Below, piece by piece: positions 11,401 through 22,375 of a stretch of DNA of 64,000 nucleotides. The translations under genes and the position numbers were made by a program. The notes beneath the pieces are model-generated. The model searched no databases, was not told where the DNA came from, and saw nothing but the letters and a program-made list of their open reading frames with translations. The number at the start of each line of letters is the position of its first letter. The first letter of the stretch is position 1. Origin of the DNA: Parelaphostrongylus tenuis (taxonomy: Eukaryota > Nematoda > Chromadorea > Rhabditida > Metastrongylidae); assembly GCA_019055375.1 (NCBI GenBank), contig JAHQIW010002079.1, forward strand, positions 1 to 64,000, read 5' to 3'.

Positions 11401-12715
11401 TATGGCGGCACCAGCCGGGTTAATGAATAAAATTGAGTGTAAAAATTAATTTTATTTTCGTTCTTATGACATGAAGAGAGCTTTTCTTTGAAGACAAACA
11501 GGTTTTTGAAATTGCAGAGATTTGAGTTTTTGAATAATTACCAAATGTCTAAAAAAAAACTTTTCTGCAGCGAGAAAGGCCTTCAAACAATCGTCTACCT
11601 GAGCTGGTACACTTCGTCGCTTAGGGGTTAATACGGTAATTCCGCGTCTTTTAAGACGTGATGATCCTATCAAGATCATTCTTGTGGTATCACTAAAACT
11701 TCTCCTATATTCGCGCCGGCGCCATTGTATAATCAAGAGAAAACTTAATTCAAAATTCTGCTGGCTATATAAAAAACAGGGAAAGCAGGATAACTTTAGA
11801 AATAAGAAAATATAAGGAGCAGAATGGAAAGTCGCATCGAAATTGGTCCTTGAATAATTAATTGAATTAAGGCAATAATCTCTGCCGTTGAGCAATTCAA
11901 AGTCATCGTTTTACTGGAAGATCTAGTGCATTTAGATGCGATAAGAAAACAACGTTCTTAAGAATGCAGGCAAGGTGACGCTGAGCAAAAGTCTTCTTAG
12001 TCACCTTATTAGTGATTCCAGTTTTTGATGGCGATGAATGTTTACGAAGCGCCGTCTATTAATCACAGTTTCTACACGATCTGCAGACAAAACTCAACCT
12101 GCTGCTGTACATTTTGTATAGTGAAGTCACACTCCATCTGTGTAGTAGCTGCAAAGATTTCTATTGATTTGACTCATTTCTGCAGATATCTGAAAAAAGA
12201 CATCTAAAGAATCAAAGTATTATTTTCTTACAATGAGTGGGCACATAATTCATTCGGTCTGAGGTCTTTGAAGTTCTTCAAAATTGCTTACCCAATCCCA
12301 TACAGGCTCCCAGTAAAATTGCCTGTCAGTAGAAGCAACTGCGCAGAACTGCGGTCAGTACGATTCAACGTCTTTGTTGATGGTTGTTAGTAGAATTTCA
12401 GTTCAGAAAACCGATGCGGTAGGATCTCTCAATGGATTTTGAAGAAACATTTACTTATGGTTGAATTGCAAAGTGGAAAATGTCCGATAAAGCTTTTCTT
12501 TCACTCTTCAGGTCGCATTACAGGCAGTAATCGATGTACTATGGTGCTATCCATTACCAAAATGTCAGCGAGATTTCTCCGAAGCGGTCCTGTTAAGAAT
12601 ATTCTAGCTCAAGAAAATTGATCAAGCAGTTTCGCCCAGTATCACTTTATTGCTATTTTAATTTAATTGCTGACCAACTAACAATTTCGTCATCTTACAT
12701 TTTTAAGGTGATACT
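11401..12715. other. no gene recognised
   Basis: A long minus-strand open frame lies at 11464-11895, but its composition is unremarkable, no domain is visible and it abuts repeat sequence, so I do not call it. No other feature. Confidence 0.3.
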
Positions 12716-12847
12716 ATGCCAAGGAAGCAAATTCTGACCGATGCAGAAGAAATTGCTCAGGCAGCTCGTTTTCCGCCGAGAATCAAGCGAGTGTTTGAGA
12801 TCTCCATAGGAACTTCTTGCTCATATGGTCATCTCAAATATATATGA
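12716..12847 (+). CDS. unrecognised candidate exon or short ORF (43 residues)
   Basis: Starts ATG just after a TTTTTAAG acceptor-like site and reads MPRKQILTDAEEIAQAARF before a stop. The polar, helix-prone N-terminus looks protein-like and is richer in GC than its flanks. No domain recognised and no partner exon found. Confidence 0.2.
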   Translation: MPRKQILTDAEEIAQAARFPPRIKRVFEISIGTSCSYGHLKYI

Positions 12848-13534
12848 AGACATGACACTATCACTCTCTTCATACTGCAGTTAGATATATTATAATATCG
12901 GTTTTTATGCACGAACTCCGTTCAGTTAGGTGCCCTTTAGTTTTATGATGTAACTCTAAATGACAGGAACACGCAAGATATCAAGATTTCAACTAAAATT
13001 ACTACATTTGCAAAAATAAAAGATTAAATTATACCTTCATTTGCAGTAAACTTCCATGCTCGAGCTTTTTACGGAAGCAATGTTTCGTTGTTGTGGGTAG
13101 TTAATCAATTGATTCGGTATTCTAGGATTTGAAATAATAACTTTTACACCCAGTCGACATAGATGGTAAATCTACAAAGTCTGCTCATTTCTGACTCTTT
13201 TAATACATTTCCTCCACTCGGGAATTGATAATTTTGTCTGTCCCGGTTCGCTGAAGAGAAATTAAAGCACCTTTGAATGCTCAATGAATTTGAATAAGCA
13301 GTTCCTTGTTGTAGTGCTTCCGTGTTCTAGCACTTTTGGGCCCTAGCATGTTCGTTATCCACCACTTGCGCAATGTTTTAGCTCTACTCCTGAGCGACGT
13401 ACCCTTTCACTACAACAATTTGCTTTAAATTTCAGTACGAGCAATAATGCTTCAGCAAATCTCAGTCATTGAGGAAGGAATATCCCCTTTTCCCAAATTA
13501 TCAAATGAGTAATTGTGCGTATGCTTCAATTCAT
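12848..13534. other. interspersed repeat, no gene
   Basis: The part at about 13390-13510 (GAGCGACGTACCCTTTCAC, then ATATCC and AAATGAGT) is matched by 22670-22790 (GAGCGACGTGCCCTTTCAC), defining a short dispersed repeat. Nothing else was recognised. Confidence 0.4.
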
Positions 13535-14620
13535 TTCCAATGATAGGTTGTGTAAAAAGTTTGCCGTTCGGTATTTTGATGAAATGTTTGCAGTGAAAGT
13601 ACATAATTTCAGTCTCATTCAATTGCGCAATTTCCTGCGGACATTTTGGTGTACAGCGTGCCTACAGTTGTTTCAAGATGGAGCTGTCCTGCGAACAAAT
13701 TCGTTTGCCACTATGCACGAATGGTGCGTAAAGGAAAATGGCTCGTAAAGAGGCACGCAAGGTAAATGTGCTTGGGGCGATGGTACGGCTGCAGAAAGGA
13801 CGACTAGGAAATGGTTTGCAATGTCCGAATCTGGAAAGGACACTCTGGAGAATCAGCCGCGTTCAATCCGCCCACAGAAAGTTGATCGTCAAGCTGTTCT
13901 CGGGATGGTCAAATAGAATCCCTCAATGACATGCCGAATGCTAGCCAAAGATTTCTATTGCTTCTTCTAGAGCATTACCAACATTTTGCATGAACCAGGT
14001 AAGGTCCAACAGAGGTCAAAATGAGTCCATAATGGATTGACCTAAACTAGGCAGAAGAAGAATACTCAAGCTGCCCATCGTCATCTAGGCCAATACATTC
14101 CCGAGCCCGGTTTCCCGAATGATATCACCACTTGTTTTACAGTCGAAGCATCGATCTTTTACCCGAAGAGTGGTAGGAATATTGGGATCATGGAGAATAT
14201 TTTGATCACTATTTTTATCACTTGTTAGGAACAAACTATTGCAAAAATCACATTACAAAATCGAAACGCTACGAACTTCTTACACAATCTATCACAAAAG
14301 GAAAGCAATAATGTCGTCGCTTTACACAAAAGCGGTTAATAAATTTTCACACATCGCTCGTTCTCAGTAGTAGGACAACATTGGCTTTGTTGTACTCAAC
14401 CTAATGATTGTCCATCTGATTTCTATGTGTTGAAAGTTAGCACAATGAACTCTTCTGTAAAAACTTACTCAGTTAACGTTTCACGCCTTTGTTTTTTTTT
14501 AGAACACAATCGATTTGAGTCGATTGCCTCAACCATTCATCCCTGCAATGGGCTGCATCAAGATCTATTGGAGTGTAACATCGTTCGCATGAAGTTTTCT
14601 CACCTAGTATAGCCCTTTTG
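13535..14620 (+). mobile_element. mariner-type DNA transposon, decayed
   Basis: The transposase starts at 13678 with MELSCEQIRL and continues, across frames, through RKWFAMSESGKDTLENQPRS and the ESNPSMTC and MLAKDF parts of the helix-turn-helix region. Near the far end CPSDFYVL matches the motif before the third catalytic acid of mariner DD34D transposases. Several stops and frameshifts make it inactive. GGTTGTGTAAAAAGTTT at 13546 may be part of the 5' terminal repeat. A palindromic piece of a sister element lies at 28480-28950. Confidence 0.68.
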
Positions 14621-14795
14621 TTTACATCAGTTGAGAACTGATTGTTCACTTGGTTTTATGGTTTTTCATGAAAAGATTCCATCTTATCCGAACACATTGA
14701 TCTATCCAAAGCTCTCGTTTCACTAAAAGACGAAATGAGTGAGCAAAACTGTCTTGAGAACCATTGGAAATCTTAATATTATCATTTTTCTGCAG

Positions 14796-14897
14796 TATTT
14801 GATGTTGTACCCGCAAATCCAAGGATGCTAAGTGACATACAAGACTCTAAATCTTGGAGAGGAGTTGGACCAATGCTTCACCCTTGCGAACATAATG
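14796..14897 (+). CDS. unrecognised candidate exon
   Basis: 102 bases between a TTTTTCTGCAG acceptor and an ATG|GTTAAT donor are open in one frame reading FDVVPANPRMLSDI, then SWRGVGPML and HPCEHN. This looks like real protein, but I cannot name the family and no partner exon was found. Confidence 0.3.
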
Positions 14898-15460
14898 GTT
14901 AATCAGTGCACTACCGATGCCTTTGTTTTGCTTCCAAACTTTGTATAATATTAATACGCGGCCTTGGTGAAATGTAATGCAGCTTTAATTCATATCTTAA
15001 GTTCACTGTTTTGCCTACTACTCTGCACTGATGTATATCTTGTAAGTCACCCCTTTCTAAATCTTATACAAGGTTTCCTTTTCTACAACTGATAGTCAAG
15101 GTCGGGAAGTTTATAATTCTGAGAACCTAAGCGTAACACAAGACAAATAGCTAACTTGAATGGTTGTGTAAGCACAAGCACAGAGGTCTGGTCAAAAAGG
15201 AAAATAGGCTTTATGACGAAAAAGTGGTATATCAGACTCAAATGAGAAATGTTATATCCTATCCGCCCGCCCACACATCTAATGATGGGCTTAACTTTGA
15301 AGGTGGGAGGATCGATAGATTTTCGAAATCATTAATGGAATGTATATGTGCTTTGTGAGTGTGCAAAGGACGGAACAAGCTGGTAATTCAATTTTGAGTT
15401 GATGGATAACTAATTCCTGTAAACCTGCAGCTTTTGCCCTTCGGAACTATTCGCTATCTT
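14898..15460. other. no feature seen
   Basis: The segment 15200-15430 faintly resembles part of the PLE reverse transcriptase seen at 39000-39150 (for example TATCCTATCCGCCCGCCCACACA), so a short PLE remnant on the minus strand is possible. Confidence 0.35.
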
Positions 15461-15506
15461 ATACAGCTCGATACACGTGTTTCGACCTTACAGCCTTGTC
15501 TGTCGG
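15461..15506 (-). ncRNA. degenerate hammerhead, H2 left arm
   Basis: The minus strand retains GCCCGA, GGTC, GAAA, stem III ACACGTGT and the stem I partner TCGAGC. The CTGANGA core has changed to CAGACAA, so catalysis is unlikely. Confidence 0.5.
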
Positions 15507-15641
15507 GCAGAACGCAATTTTGGTGATAATTTTAACTTGACCTGCAGTGTAAAGCTTTGCTTTCGTCTTCGATGCCTCTCTGTAGCGAGAGTAGAGCTCC
15601 TGAGAGGATTGACAAAAAAAGTTTGGAAGACGGCGGGATCT

Positions 15642-15690
15642 GCCCGACTGACGAGACACTAAGGTCGAAACACGTGTAGCGGCGGGCTGT
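15642..15690 (+). ncRNA. hammerhead ribozyme, intact core (family H2)
   Basis: Stem I GCCCGA (15642-15647), core CTGACGA (15648-15654), stem II GAC/GTC with loop ACTAAG, core GAAA, self-complementary stem III ACACGTGT (15670-15677), cleavage-site A at 15678. The stem I partner here is interrupted (GCGGCGGGC instead of the TCGGGC seen at 18901-18906 on the minus strand), so stem I is weakened in this copy. Confidence 0.7.
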
Positions 15691-15944
15691 GCAAGAGTCA
15701 CTATAAGACCACATGACATGTTGGCCTAAATAAAAGTGAAAAGATCTATTGAAATTTGAGCGTGATCTCAATAAAACACTAGAAATAAATCTGGTATGCA
15801 GTACTGGGATTTATACTACTTTTTAAAGGGAGGTCGATAAAGAGAAACATACTGCAGTTTTTTTCAGTTATATCAACATCCAATTGACGAGAAATAAATT
15901 CATAAGATCGGCTGTTTTTGAAACCTCGTAATAAATATTCAAAA

Positions 15945-16095
15945 TAATCTCAAAGAAAGAATGTTTTTAGCCTAAACGAGGTTGGTAAGCCAGGGCCATA
16001 CACCGGCCGATACCTTTGAAACAGCGGTGTGTGGCCCTGGCCTACCAACCTCGTTTAGGCTAAAAACATTCGTTTTTTTTTTGGAATCATTTTGA
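15945..16095. repeat. compact hairpin copy of family H1
   Basis: Left arm TTTTTAGCCTAAACGAGG and right arm CCTCGTTTAGGCTAAAAA are nearly exact inverted copies of about 65 bases with a short centre. The centre keeps GAAACAGCGGTGTG and TGGCCC, the tail of the H1 hammerhead, but the CTGACGA core and stem II are gone. This is a deletion derivative of the 396-800 element. Confidence 0.7.
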
Positions 16096-17147
16096 CCAGA
16101 AATAATTGCAAATTGCCCTCCCATATCGCCTATGAGTGAACGAATGCTTTTTGAGTTTATCTGCTCTCGAATTTTGCTAACACCACGTTTTTGTTTGATA
16201 CCTAATTCGAGTTGAATTTGTATCCTCGGTAGCAGATAAATATGTGGGAACGATTGCCCGAAAATATGCGGAAAGTTGAGTCTACTTTGCTATCAGATTG
16301 TTATTGCTTGACGTTAGTAGGAAAGGTTTTTTCGTTTTCGGAAAATTGCGCTTACAAAGGATGTCATTGTGTTTAATAATTGGATACAAATCCTTGGAGA
16401 AGAATAGTAGATAAATCTATGATGCTATTTGCATGATAATCAGTATAATACATTTGAAAAATAATAAGATAAAACTTGATAAAACATCTCACTCTGTTAC
16501 TAAAAATTTTTTTCTACACGGTAGTGTGCTTTTTGTGCCTCCAGAGAAGCAAAAGTTGAATTGCGCGACCGATGTAAAATACGAATTCATTTATGATGCT
16601 ATAAAGTTGTAAAAGGTCTTTTGTAAGAGAAACACGTATGTGCTAGCCAAAGATCTTTTGAATGATTACTAGCACTCACAGAAAAAGTTTCTGCCCAGCG
16701 AATGGGGTTGAATCTTTATTTGTCGCCATATAACAGAAAAAAAGCAGTTTCACTTGTATCAGATCCATAATGATTTAAGTTGACTGTCCGTAGTAAATTG
16801 TTCTTCTGGCAATGTTGGTCTTCACACTTATCATGTTGAGAAGAATCGAGTAGAGTGAGGCATAGCGCGAAAACTAGTGTTGACAGCGTTAACCTTCCCT
16901 ACTGGACTCTGGCTACACTGAAGTGAGCTGACGCCTATCGTAAAGCAATCTACACAAAATAGCGCTGTGGTATAGCAGTGTTCAAAGCTTTTCGGTAAAA
17001 CGGTTTTATGCACTGATTGAAACCTGCCAGCTTGATGCAATGCTATGCAACGTGCAGAAAGAATGCTGTAGCAAAACTGTTTTCCGCTCAACTTAGCTAA
17101 AACATCACGGGGCATCTATAACACGGAACTGCTACAACGCGGATGTG
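16096..17147. other. no gene recognised
   Basis: AT-rich sequence. A minus-strand open frame at 16831-17115 has no recognisable domain and lies just downstream of remnant B; not called. Confidence 0.35.
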
Positions 17148-17478
17148 CTATAGCGAGAAGAAGTGAGATGCATGCGGATCAGATGCTAACATTCGAACCG
17201 CTCTGTTCACCATGCCTTGCCACATGTCTCTGCTCCCTTCGCCAATTATGATGTTCGTGGTCTATACAGATTTTTTCAAAACGAGTCTGTATGAAGAAAA
17301 AGAAAGTATTTAGACCGTGAGATTCCTGAGATTGATCAGGCAGCTTTGGGAATAGCACCGATCTTCATGTTTGTGCTTATCGTGCAATCGACGTCATGCA
17401 ACATCGGAGCACATAAGGCTGTCACCGTGCTGCCAACGATTATGCACCATGGTTTCATGGCCATCATCACTGGTGTGA
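17148..17478 (-). pseudogene. nematode secreted-protein family remnant B (last two exons)
   Basis: Exon 17316-17478 follows a TTACTTGCAG acceptor and reads VMMAMKPWCIIVGSTVTALC. Exon 17148-17261 follows TCTGTATAG and reads TNIII, MWQGMVNRAVRMLAS, SHFFSL and stop. The second-to-last exon has an in-frame TGA and a one-base loss near its donor. The final exon is open and keeps the codon deleted in remnant A, but ends earlier. The exons for the signal peptide and the first two segments were not found upstream. Confidence 0.62.
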
Positions 17479-17980
17479 CTGCAAGTAACTTCTCTTTCAA
17501 ACGTTTGCTTGCACCAAAAAAGTTGGACCGATGTAAAGAATGATTTGAAGATTTTGTGGTATGTTTCTGTAATAAGGATTAGAATTTGTCATAAAATTTT
17601 CGTATTCTTACACTTTTTTTGCAGTGATGAATGTGATAAAGCTTAACTGTGACTCTTTATCTCTGAGGTTACCGCAAAGATGTCCACATGGTTCAGAAAA
17701 CTTCACGATTTTCTTTATAAAAACGGCCATGACCTCTATGGCTTGTTGTCCGGCAAACTTTTGTGCAAGATTTCCGTTCATGTAGAGGAGTGAAGAAAAT
17801 TGAGACTCTCACCACCCCTCTTGGCACACTGATTTCTCTCTACCAGTGTAAGTGAATGCAGAATCGCAAATTTTGATTTGCGAAGAAGAAATGAAATGAA
17901 ATTCATCTAACAAAAGTTTCTACTCACAACGCGTCTTTTTAATAGCTGACTGCTCCATTGAGAAGAACACGATCATCTAA
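17479..17980. other. no feature seen
   Basis: The missing 5' exons of remnant B would be expected here or beyond; none was recognised. Confidence 0.35.
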
Positions 17981-18175
17981 CACCCAAACCCAGTAACGTG
18001 GAGTGCTGTGCAAAAACATTTGCGCCAGCCCTTATTCGATCCCAGATCTCTTTCTTTGCGGGAGCGTCTGCCAACCGTTGCACCACCGACGTTCCCGGAA
18101 AGAGTGATATCTGCGTTTGAATCCCGGCTGACGCGAATGTTTTTGCACAGCACTCCACATTATTGGGTATATTAT
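17981..18175. repeat. head-to-head tRNA-like fold-back (family S2)
   Basis: A 71-base tRNA-like unit on the minus strand (18021-18091; GCACCACCGACG at its 5' end, TTCGATCCC in its T arm) abuts the 3' half of a plus-strand unit (18092-18134; GTTTGAATCCC). The outer flanks, GTGGAGTGCTGTGCAAAAAC (17998 on) and its complement ending near 18157, are perfect inverted copies extending to ACCCAA/TTGGGT. The single-unit copy is at 23366-23505. Confidence 0.65.
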
Positions 18176-18209
18176 AAGATCATACCACCGCAAGAGGAGG
18201 CCAAATGAA

Positions 18210-18879
18210 TGAATTTTGATTAACACCGAAACCTTTTGTAAGTGCGCAGAACTTGTCTAGGGTTTCCTGTTTCCCAAATAAAAAAAATTAGACCACTTCT
18301 TCATCATTACTGAAGCGTTGGGTAATGAGAGAAAGAAACGAAAGTTTAATTTCATGGATTCACAGGTACTTTTCCGTTCTGTCGACTCAGTTTGAGACCT
18401 TCGTTAAAAGTGTAATTTTGCTTTTGTGCAATGTTTTCAAAATCGTTTGATAGCATATGTCAAGTGAATTTGAACGATATATTTTACTTCTCAAATGACT
18501 TGCTTTTGTTTTTTTGACCAAGTTTTAACAATCGGATAGAGCAAATCTTGGAAATTTCAAAAGTAGGCTTGGTTTAATAAATAGATGTCTAGGTGCGCTG
18601 TAAAAGTCGAAAGAAAACTAGATTTCGCACTCGGTGAGCACTTCTTGTCTGCTACGGCGTGTGTACTAGATGTAATATCAATCCGCGGCACGACTCTAAT
18701 GCGGATTTTTTGGCAAAAGTCAAGATTGTCACTAATAATTCGCAATTTTCTCTGCTCGTCCATGGAATTTCTTATAGAAAAAAAATTTTTGGAAAATAGC
18801 TTATTGTGTCCAAAGATTGACAAAGTCACACTAAAATAAGGATCTCATAATTATTATTCGAGCTAGCACGTCATATGGT
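18210..18879. other. no feature seen
   Basis: Overlapping open frames on both strands at 18557-18839 have no recognisable domain. Confidence 0.35.
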
Positions 18880-19285
18880 CTAAAAATGGGCTTTTGTGCA
18901 GCCCGATACACATGTTTCGGCCTTGAGCAGCCTCTTTAGTCGAACAGGCTCTTCATCTTTAGCCAATCCTCTCGGGGGGCCCTACTTAGAGTAGGCGACG
19001 GCGAACGATTTGTATTCGGATTTATATAATTGCCGTCAAGTGAAAAATCACTAGATCGGCAGTGATGTGCACTCAATTGTTGTTCGCTGGTATTCTTGAA
19101 ATATTACACCGTTTATTTCGAGTATTTTCTTAAGATCACTCTCAAATTTCAACATATCTTATAATTGTTATTTGAGCCAACATTAACAGCCACATGACAT
19201 CTTGGCTCAAATAATAATTATGGTATGTGCTGGCCGAAATTTGAGAGTGGGCTCAAGATAACACCTGCAACGAAAGGTATAAAAT
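18880..19285 (-). repeat. H2 hammerhead repeat copy
   Basis: Reading the minus strand, the copy has TTTGAG and GGCTCAAATAA blocks, a GAGAGGATTGGCT block, then the hammerhead (18901-18945) and GACCATATGAC. Near 19150-19280 the GAGCCAACAT block occurs in both orientations, so the outer part is itself inverted. This is the longest copy outside the large palindrome. Confidence 0.6.
18901..18945 (-). ncRNA. degenerate hammerhead, H2 copy
   Basis: Stem I GTTCGA/TCGGGC pairs over six positions (two wobbles), stem II GGC/GCC, GAAA and stem III ACATGTGT are present. The core reads CTAAAGA instead of CTGANGA, a change at an essential G. Confidence 0.55.
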
Positions 19286-20544
19286 AAGGATCACTTACAG
19301 GAAGCCGAGAAACTTTGATTGAATCTGAAAGTGAATTTAAAAAACTAGTTACTTCAATCCAGATCTATGCCGTGAATCACTTCTAGACTGTGGTTCATGT
19401 CCACATTTTTCTTGTACTATATGATAGACGATAACTCGTCAGTCCAACCGTGGAAGAAACCAGGAGCAGTAACGAAAGGAAAATGAGTGCTCTTGGGCTA
19501 ATTTCTGATATCGACAAATAATATTCAAGCAAACTGAAGCTTCAATCGTTGTCCTTCTTTACACAGACGCTTGAATTGTGATAGGCCGTGTTTTTCTAAA
19601 AACACGATGGCTTCTTTTTGGTAGCTGGCGAAGTGAAAATGTTCATGATCAAATAAACTCAAGAAGAAGTAGAAGACAGTTGAAAGGTAATTGACGTGCA
19701 ATAACTTAATCAATGTGACGAATGTTGAGATGGCTCGTTGGCCTAGTGCCAATGCTGCATATCCATCCATATACCGGCAATGCCTGATGACCTGATGCCT
19801 TTATTGCACTGCGCAACACCTAATTTTCTTTTGGCTGCCACAGCTCACTAAGAAGTTTTTCCAAAAGACCATATATATCACTGGAATTAGCAGAATTTTG
19901 AATATTCAGTGCTCACCGAATGCCTAAGGAAAGTACTCTTTCCAAAGAAAGATGCGTCGAAATGCCACAAGTGTCCAACATAATTTCACGCTGGTTGTTA
20001 CAGCGCACTGTAAGGTCTTCTTCAGAGCACATATACGTCGTTGAAATCGTCTGGTTTAATCTATCGACTAAGATACGGAGCAACTTGAAAAAGCTAAGTT
20101 CACGCCTTGCTTACAAGAGGTGCAGATGACAGCAATATTTTAGATGTGTAAAACCCAATCTTCTTTTGAGCGTTACGAAGCTCCGGGAAGTCGTTTTTGA
20201 AGATCAAATATACTGTCGAAATTGCTGGGACTTGCTCTATCTAGTAATCAAAATTTTACCTCAAAAGTTTCTATTTTGCGAGAAATCCTTGAATGTGAAA
20301 CAAAATTCTATTTGGACTGGTACAGCGCCCGAACAAACCACTGCCATTAAGAAATAAAATACACCATTCAAATTTACCTGATTTGCGCTATCGAATATGT
20401 ACGTATGCTTTAAATAAAAGCAAGGAATACCTTTTAACCGAATGCCTCAAGCAAATTTTGCGAGATTAGTGTACTTCAAGAGTTGGAGCCTCCATAAAAT
20501 CATAGAAGAAACTTTGATATTCTGTGTTATCAGTATTATCACAG
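19286..20544. other. no gene; short dispersed repeat
   Basis: No supported exon. Around 20355-20400 the block ACACCATTCAAATTTACCTG with TTTGCGCTATCGA matches pieces at 47200-47230 and 47530-47570, an uncharacterised interspersed repeat. Confidence 0.35.
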
Positions 20545-21170
20545 CCACATGCCCAGGCTGATTTCTACTCAATATCAGAGACGGGGAGACGTTATGATGA
20601 TAACACGTAATTTTGTCACATCACCATTCCATTTCATCGAAGAGCATCGAAGATATAGTGAAGAGAACAAGGAACATCCACCTTCGTGCCCACCTTTTCG
20701 ACTCGACAATTATCCCTGCTCAAGCGAATGCAGAAAAAACCTGGTTGCTACGTAAGTAGGACGAAAGATCGCTGGGTGCTATTGAATGCGCAGCCGAAAG
20801 TTCGATGCTAGGAGTACCTCGTATCTCCCAAATAAGAAAAAGGATCCAAAATTCCGACCTACGTCAACGATCAAAAATCAGAGACGCCATTCTACACGCC
20901 AGGATATCAAAAATAAGGTGGGCCGGACACGTGATGCTCTTCAGCGGCAACCGATGGACGAGATCCGTTACCGACTGGATTCCTCGGGACGTCAAGCGCT
21001 CTAAAGGAAGACCACTAACCCGTTGGTCCGATTTCTTCACGAAAGCGATAGAAGGAAGATATGATGCTCAGCGAATCTCTAGAGCGAGAAGGACCCACTG
21101 GGCTACTCTTGCACGCGATAGGGAAAAATGGAAGTGCTGCTGGTAATCGCTCGAGTCACTCGACGATCAA
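20545..21170 (+). mobile_element. RTE-type non-LTR retrotransposon, 3' end of ORF2
   Basis: The C-terminal part of the polyprotein downstream of the reverse transcriptase: LGVPRISQIRKRI, KIRWAGHVM, SVTDWIPRD, KGRPLTRWSDFF, and ARRTHWATLARDREKWKCCW. This RWAGH...GRP..RWSDFF signature is typical of nematode RTE elements. The last 330 bases are open; the 20545-20780 part is frameshifted. The endonuclease and RT domains are missing, the usual 5' truncation of LINEs. It ends tail to tail with the next element. Confidence 0.72.
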
Positions 21171-22110
21171 CGGGAGAAGAGGTGATACAGGCTATACTCG
21201 GATATAGACCATCTCTCCTCAGTAGTTGTGCGGACCCCAGCACATATTCCGTTCTTCCCTTTGCTGCGCGATAGTCGTCCACGATGGTGGTTTGATCTGA
21301 GCATGGCGGCTTGTGCGAGCGTCATACCGCGATCTGCAAAATATCGACAGCTGTAAGTACAGCTGTTAAATCTTCTTACGAAAGTCCGCCCAACGTGCAG
21401 CTGGTCGTCCTCGAGGAAGCGCACATTGTCATGGAATCCGCTCTATAGTTCCTATCGTCCTCTGCCGTCTATTCCTCTTGCGGTATGACCGGCCCATGTG
21501 TGCTTCGCTGTAGATGTGTAGTCCTCTGGATCCCGAAGATGGGATAGACCTCGAAGATGTGGACTACGCAAGCCGAATAGGTGTTGCGTCCGCCGACTGA
21601 AATTCGTAAGGCATAGTTCGCGCGCTCTGTGAGTTGTTCGTTGCAGTCTCAACGAGGTCGAAGTACAGACCAAGTTTCAGCTGCGTAGCAGAGCACTGAG
21701 AATCGTTGAATCGAGCAGGTGACCACGGAGTTTTTGGTCCGTTAGTTTGCCAGTGGCTTACTTGAGAGGCCCGAATGCGGCCCCTGCCACTCTCCTTCTT
21801 CTATCTAGTTCCTCCTTCGTCTTGTTTTTCGTGTTCAGTGAGCGCCTCAGGTAACCCATACGAGGTGGTTTCTGCAGTTAATGAACCATTCATTTCGGCT
21901 TGTTCACTACTGCACCGCTGGTTTTTTATGAATTGGATCTTCATGCGGTTTATAAGTAATCCGAACTTTTATTCCACTTCGTTGAATCTTGAGCATTGTC
22001 TCCGCCTTATAGGTAGTTTTCAAGAAGACGACGATATTGTCTGTGAAACGAAAATGTGACAAGAATTTTCCATTAAAACGTATGCTCTCCTTATCACTGT
22101 GGAATTTCGT
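21171..22110 (-). mobile_element. RTE-type retrotransposon fragment, RT to 3' end, decayed
   Basis: On the minus strand the order is TDNIVVFLKTT and AETMLKI (RT motif C region with FADD changed to FTDN), then, across frames, ALCYAAETWSVL, DPEDYTSTAKHTWAGH and RGRPAARWADF. Multiple frameshifts and stops. The protein differs enough from the neighbouring plus-strand copy to be a separate subfamily. The 3' ends of the two elements meet at about 21170. Confidence 0.65.
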
Positions 22111-22279
22111 AAGCCATTTTAGAACTTGCAAATGTTTCTTTCTTATCATATACGGTGCTCTCTTGGAAGGCCACAGAAACGATGGAAGAGCGTGTTTGTG
22201 GTTATCGTCAGTAGGTGCATCCGCAGATCGTAACGAGTTTCGATTCACGAATGCGCCTAACATACGTCACATGCTCGAA

Positions 22280-22375
22280 GCACACCACCGTCATAGAGTG
22301 GGATGTGGGTTCGAGTTCCGCCTGACGCGAAAGTTTTGCACATCAACCTGCATCAAAGGGCATATTTGAAAATTC
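22280..22375 (+). repeat. tRNA-like repeat fragment
   Basis: Has B box GGTTCGAGTTCC and then GCCTGACGCGAAAGTTTTGC, the same layout as the outer ends of the palindrome at 32745-33195. Confidence 0.5.

Larger units (their letters stand above)
15461..15775. repeat. fold-back repeat (family H2) with a hammerhead in each arm
   Basis: About 45 bases at 15461-15506 are inverted relative to 15642-15690, separated by about 135 bases containing GAGAGGATTG. Beyond the right arm come the family flanks ACCACATGACATGTTGGC and TTGAAATTTGAG. Other copies: 18880-19285, 44630-44745, 57640-57990 and its mirror 63163-63515. The arrangement resembles the partly inverted terminal repeats of Penelope-like elements or a retrozyme. 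Confidence 0.65.

Noticed and set aside
11464..11895. 143-residue minus-strand open frame
   Set aside because: No domain, no splice structure, and it lies in AT-rich sequence next to a dispersed repeat; length alone is weak evidence.
21775..22369. Plus-strand open frames as genes
   Set aside because: They are antisense to an RTE reverse-transcriptase fragment and a tRNA-like repeat.
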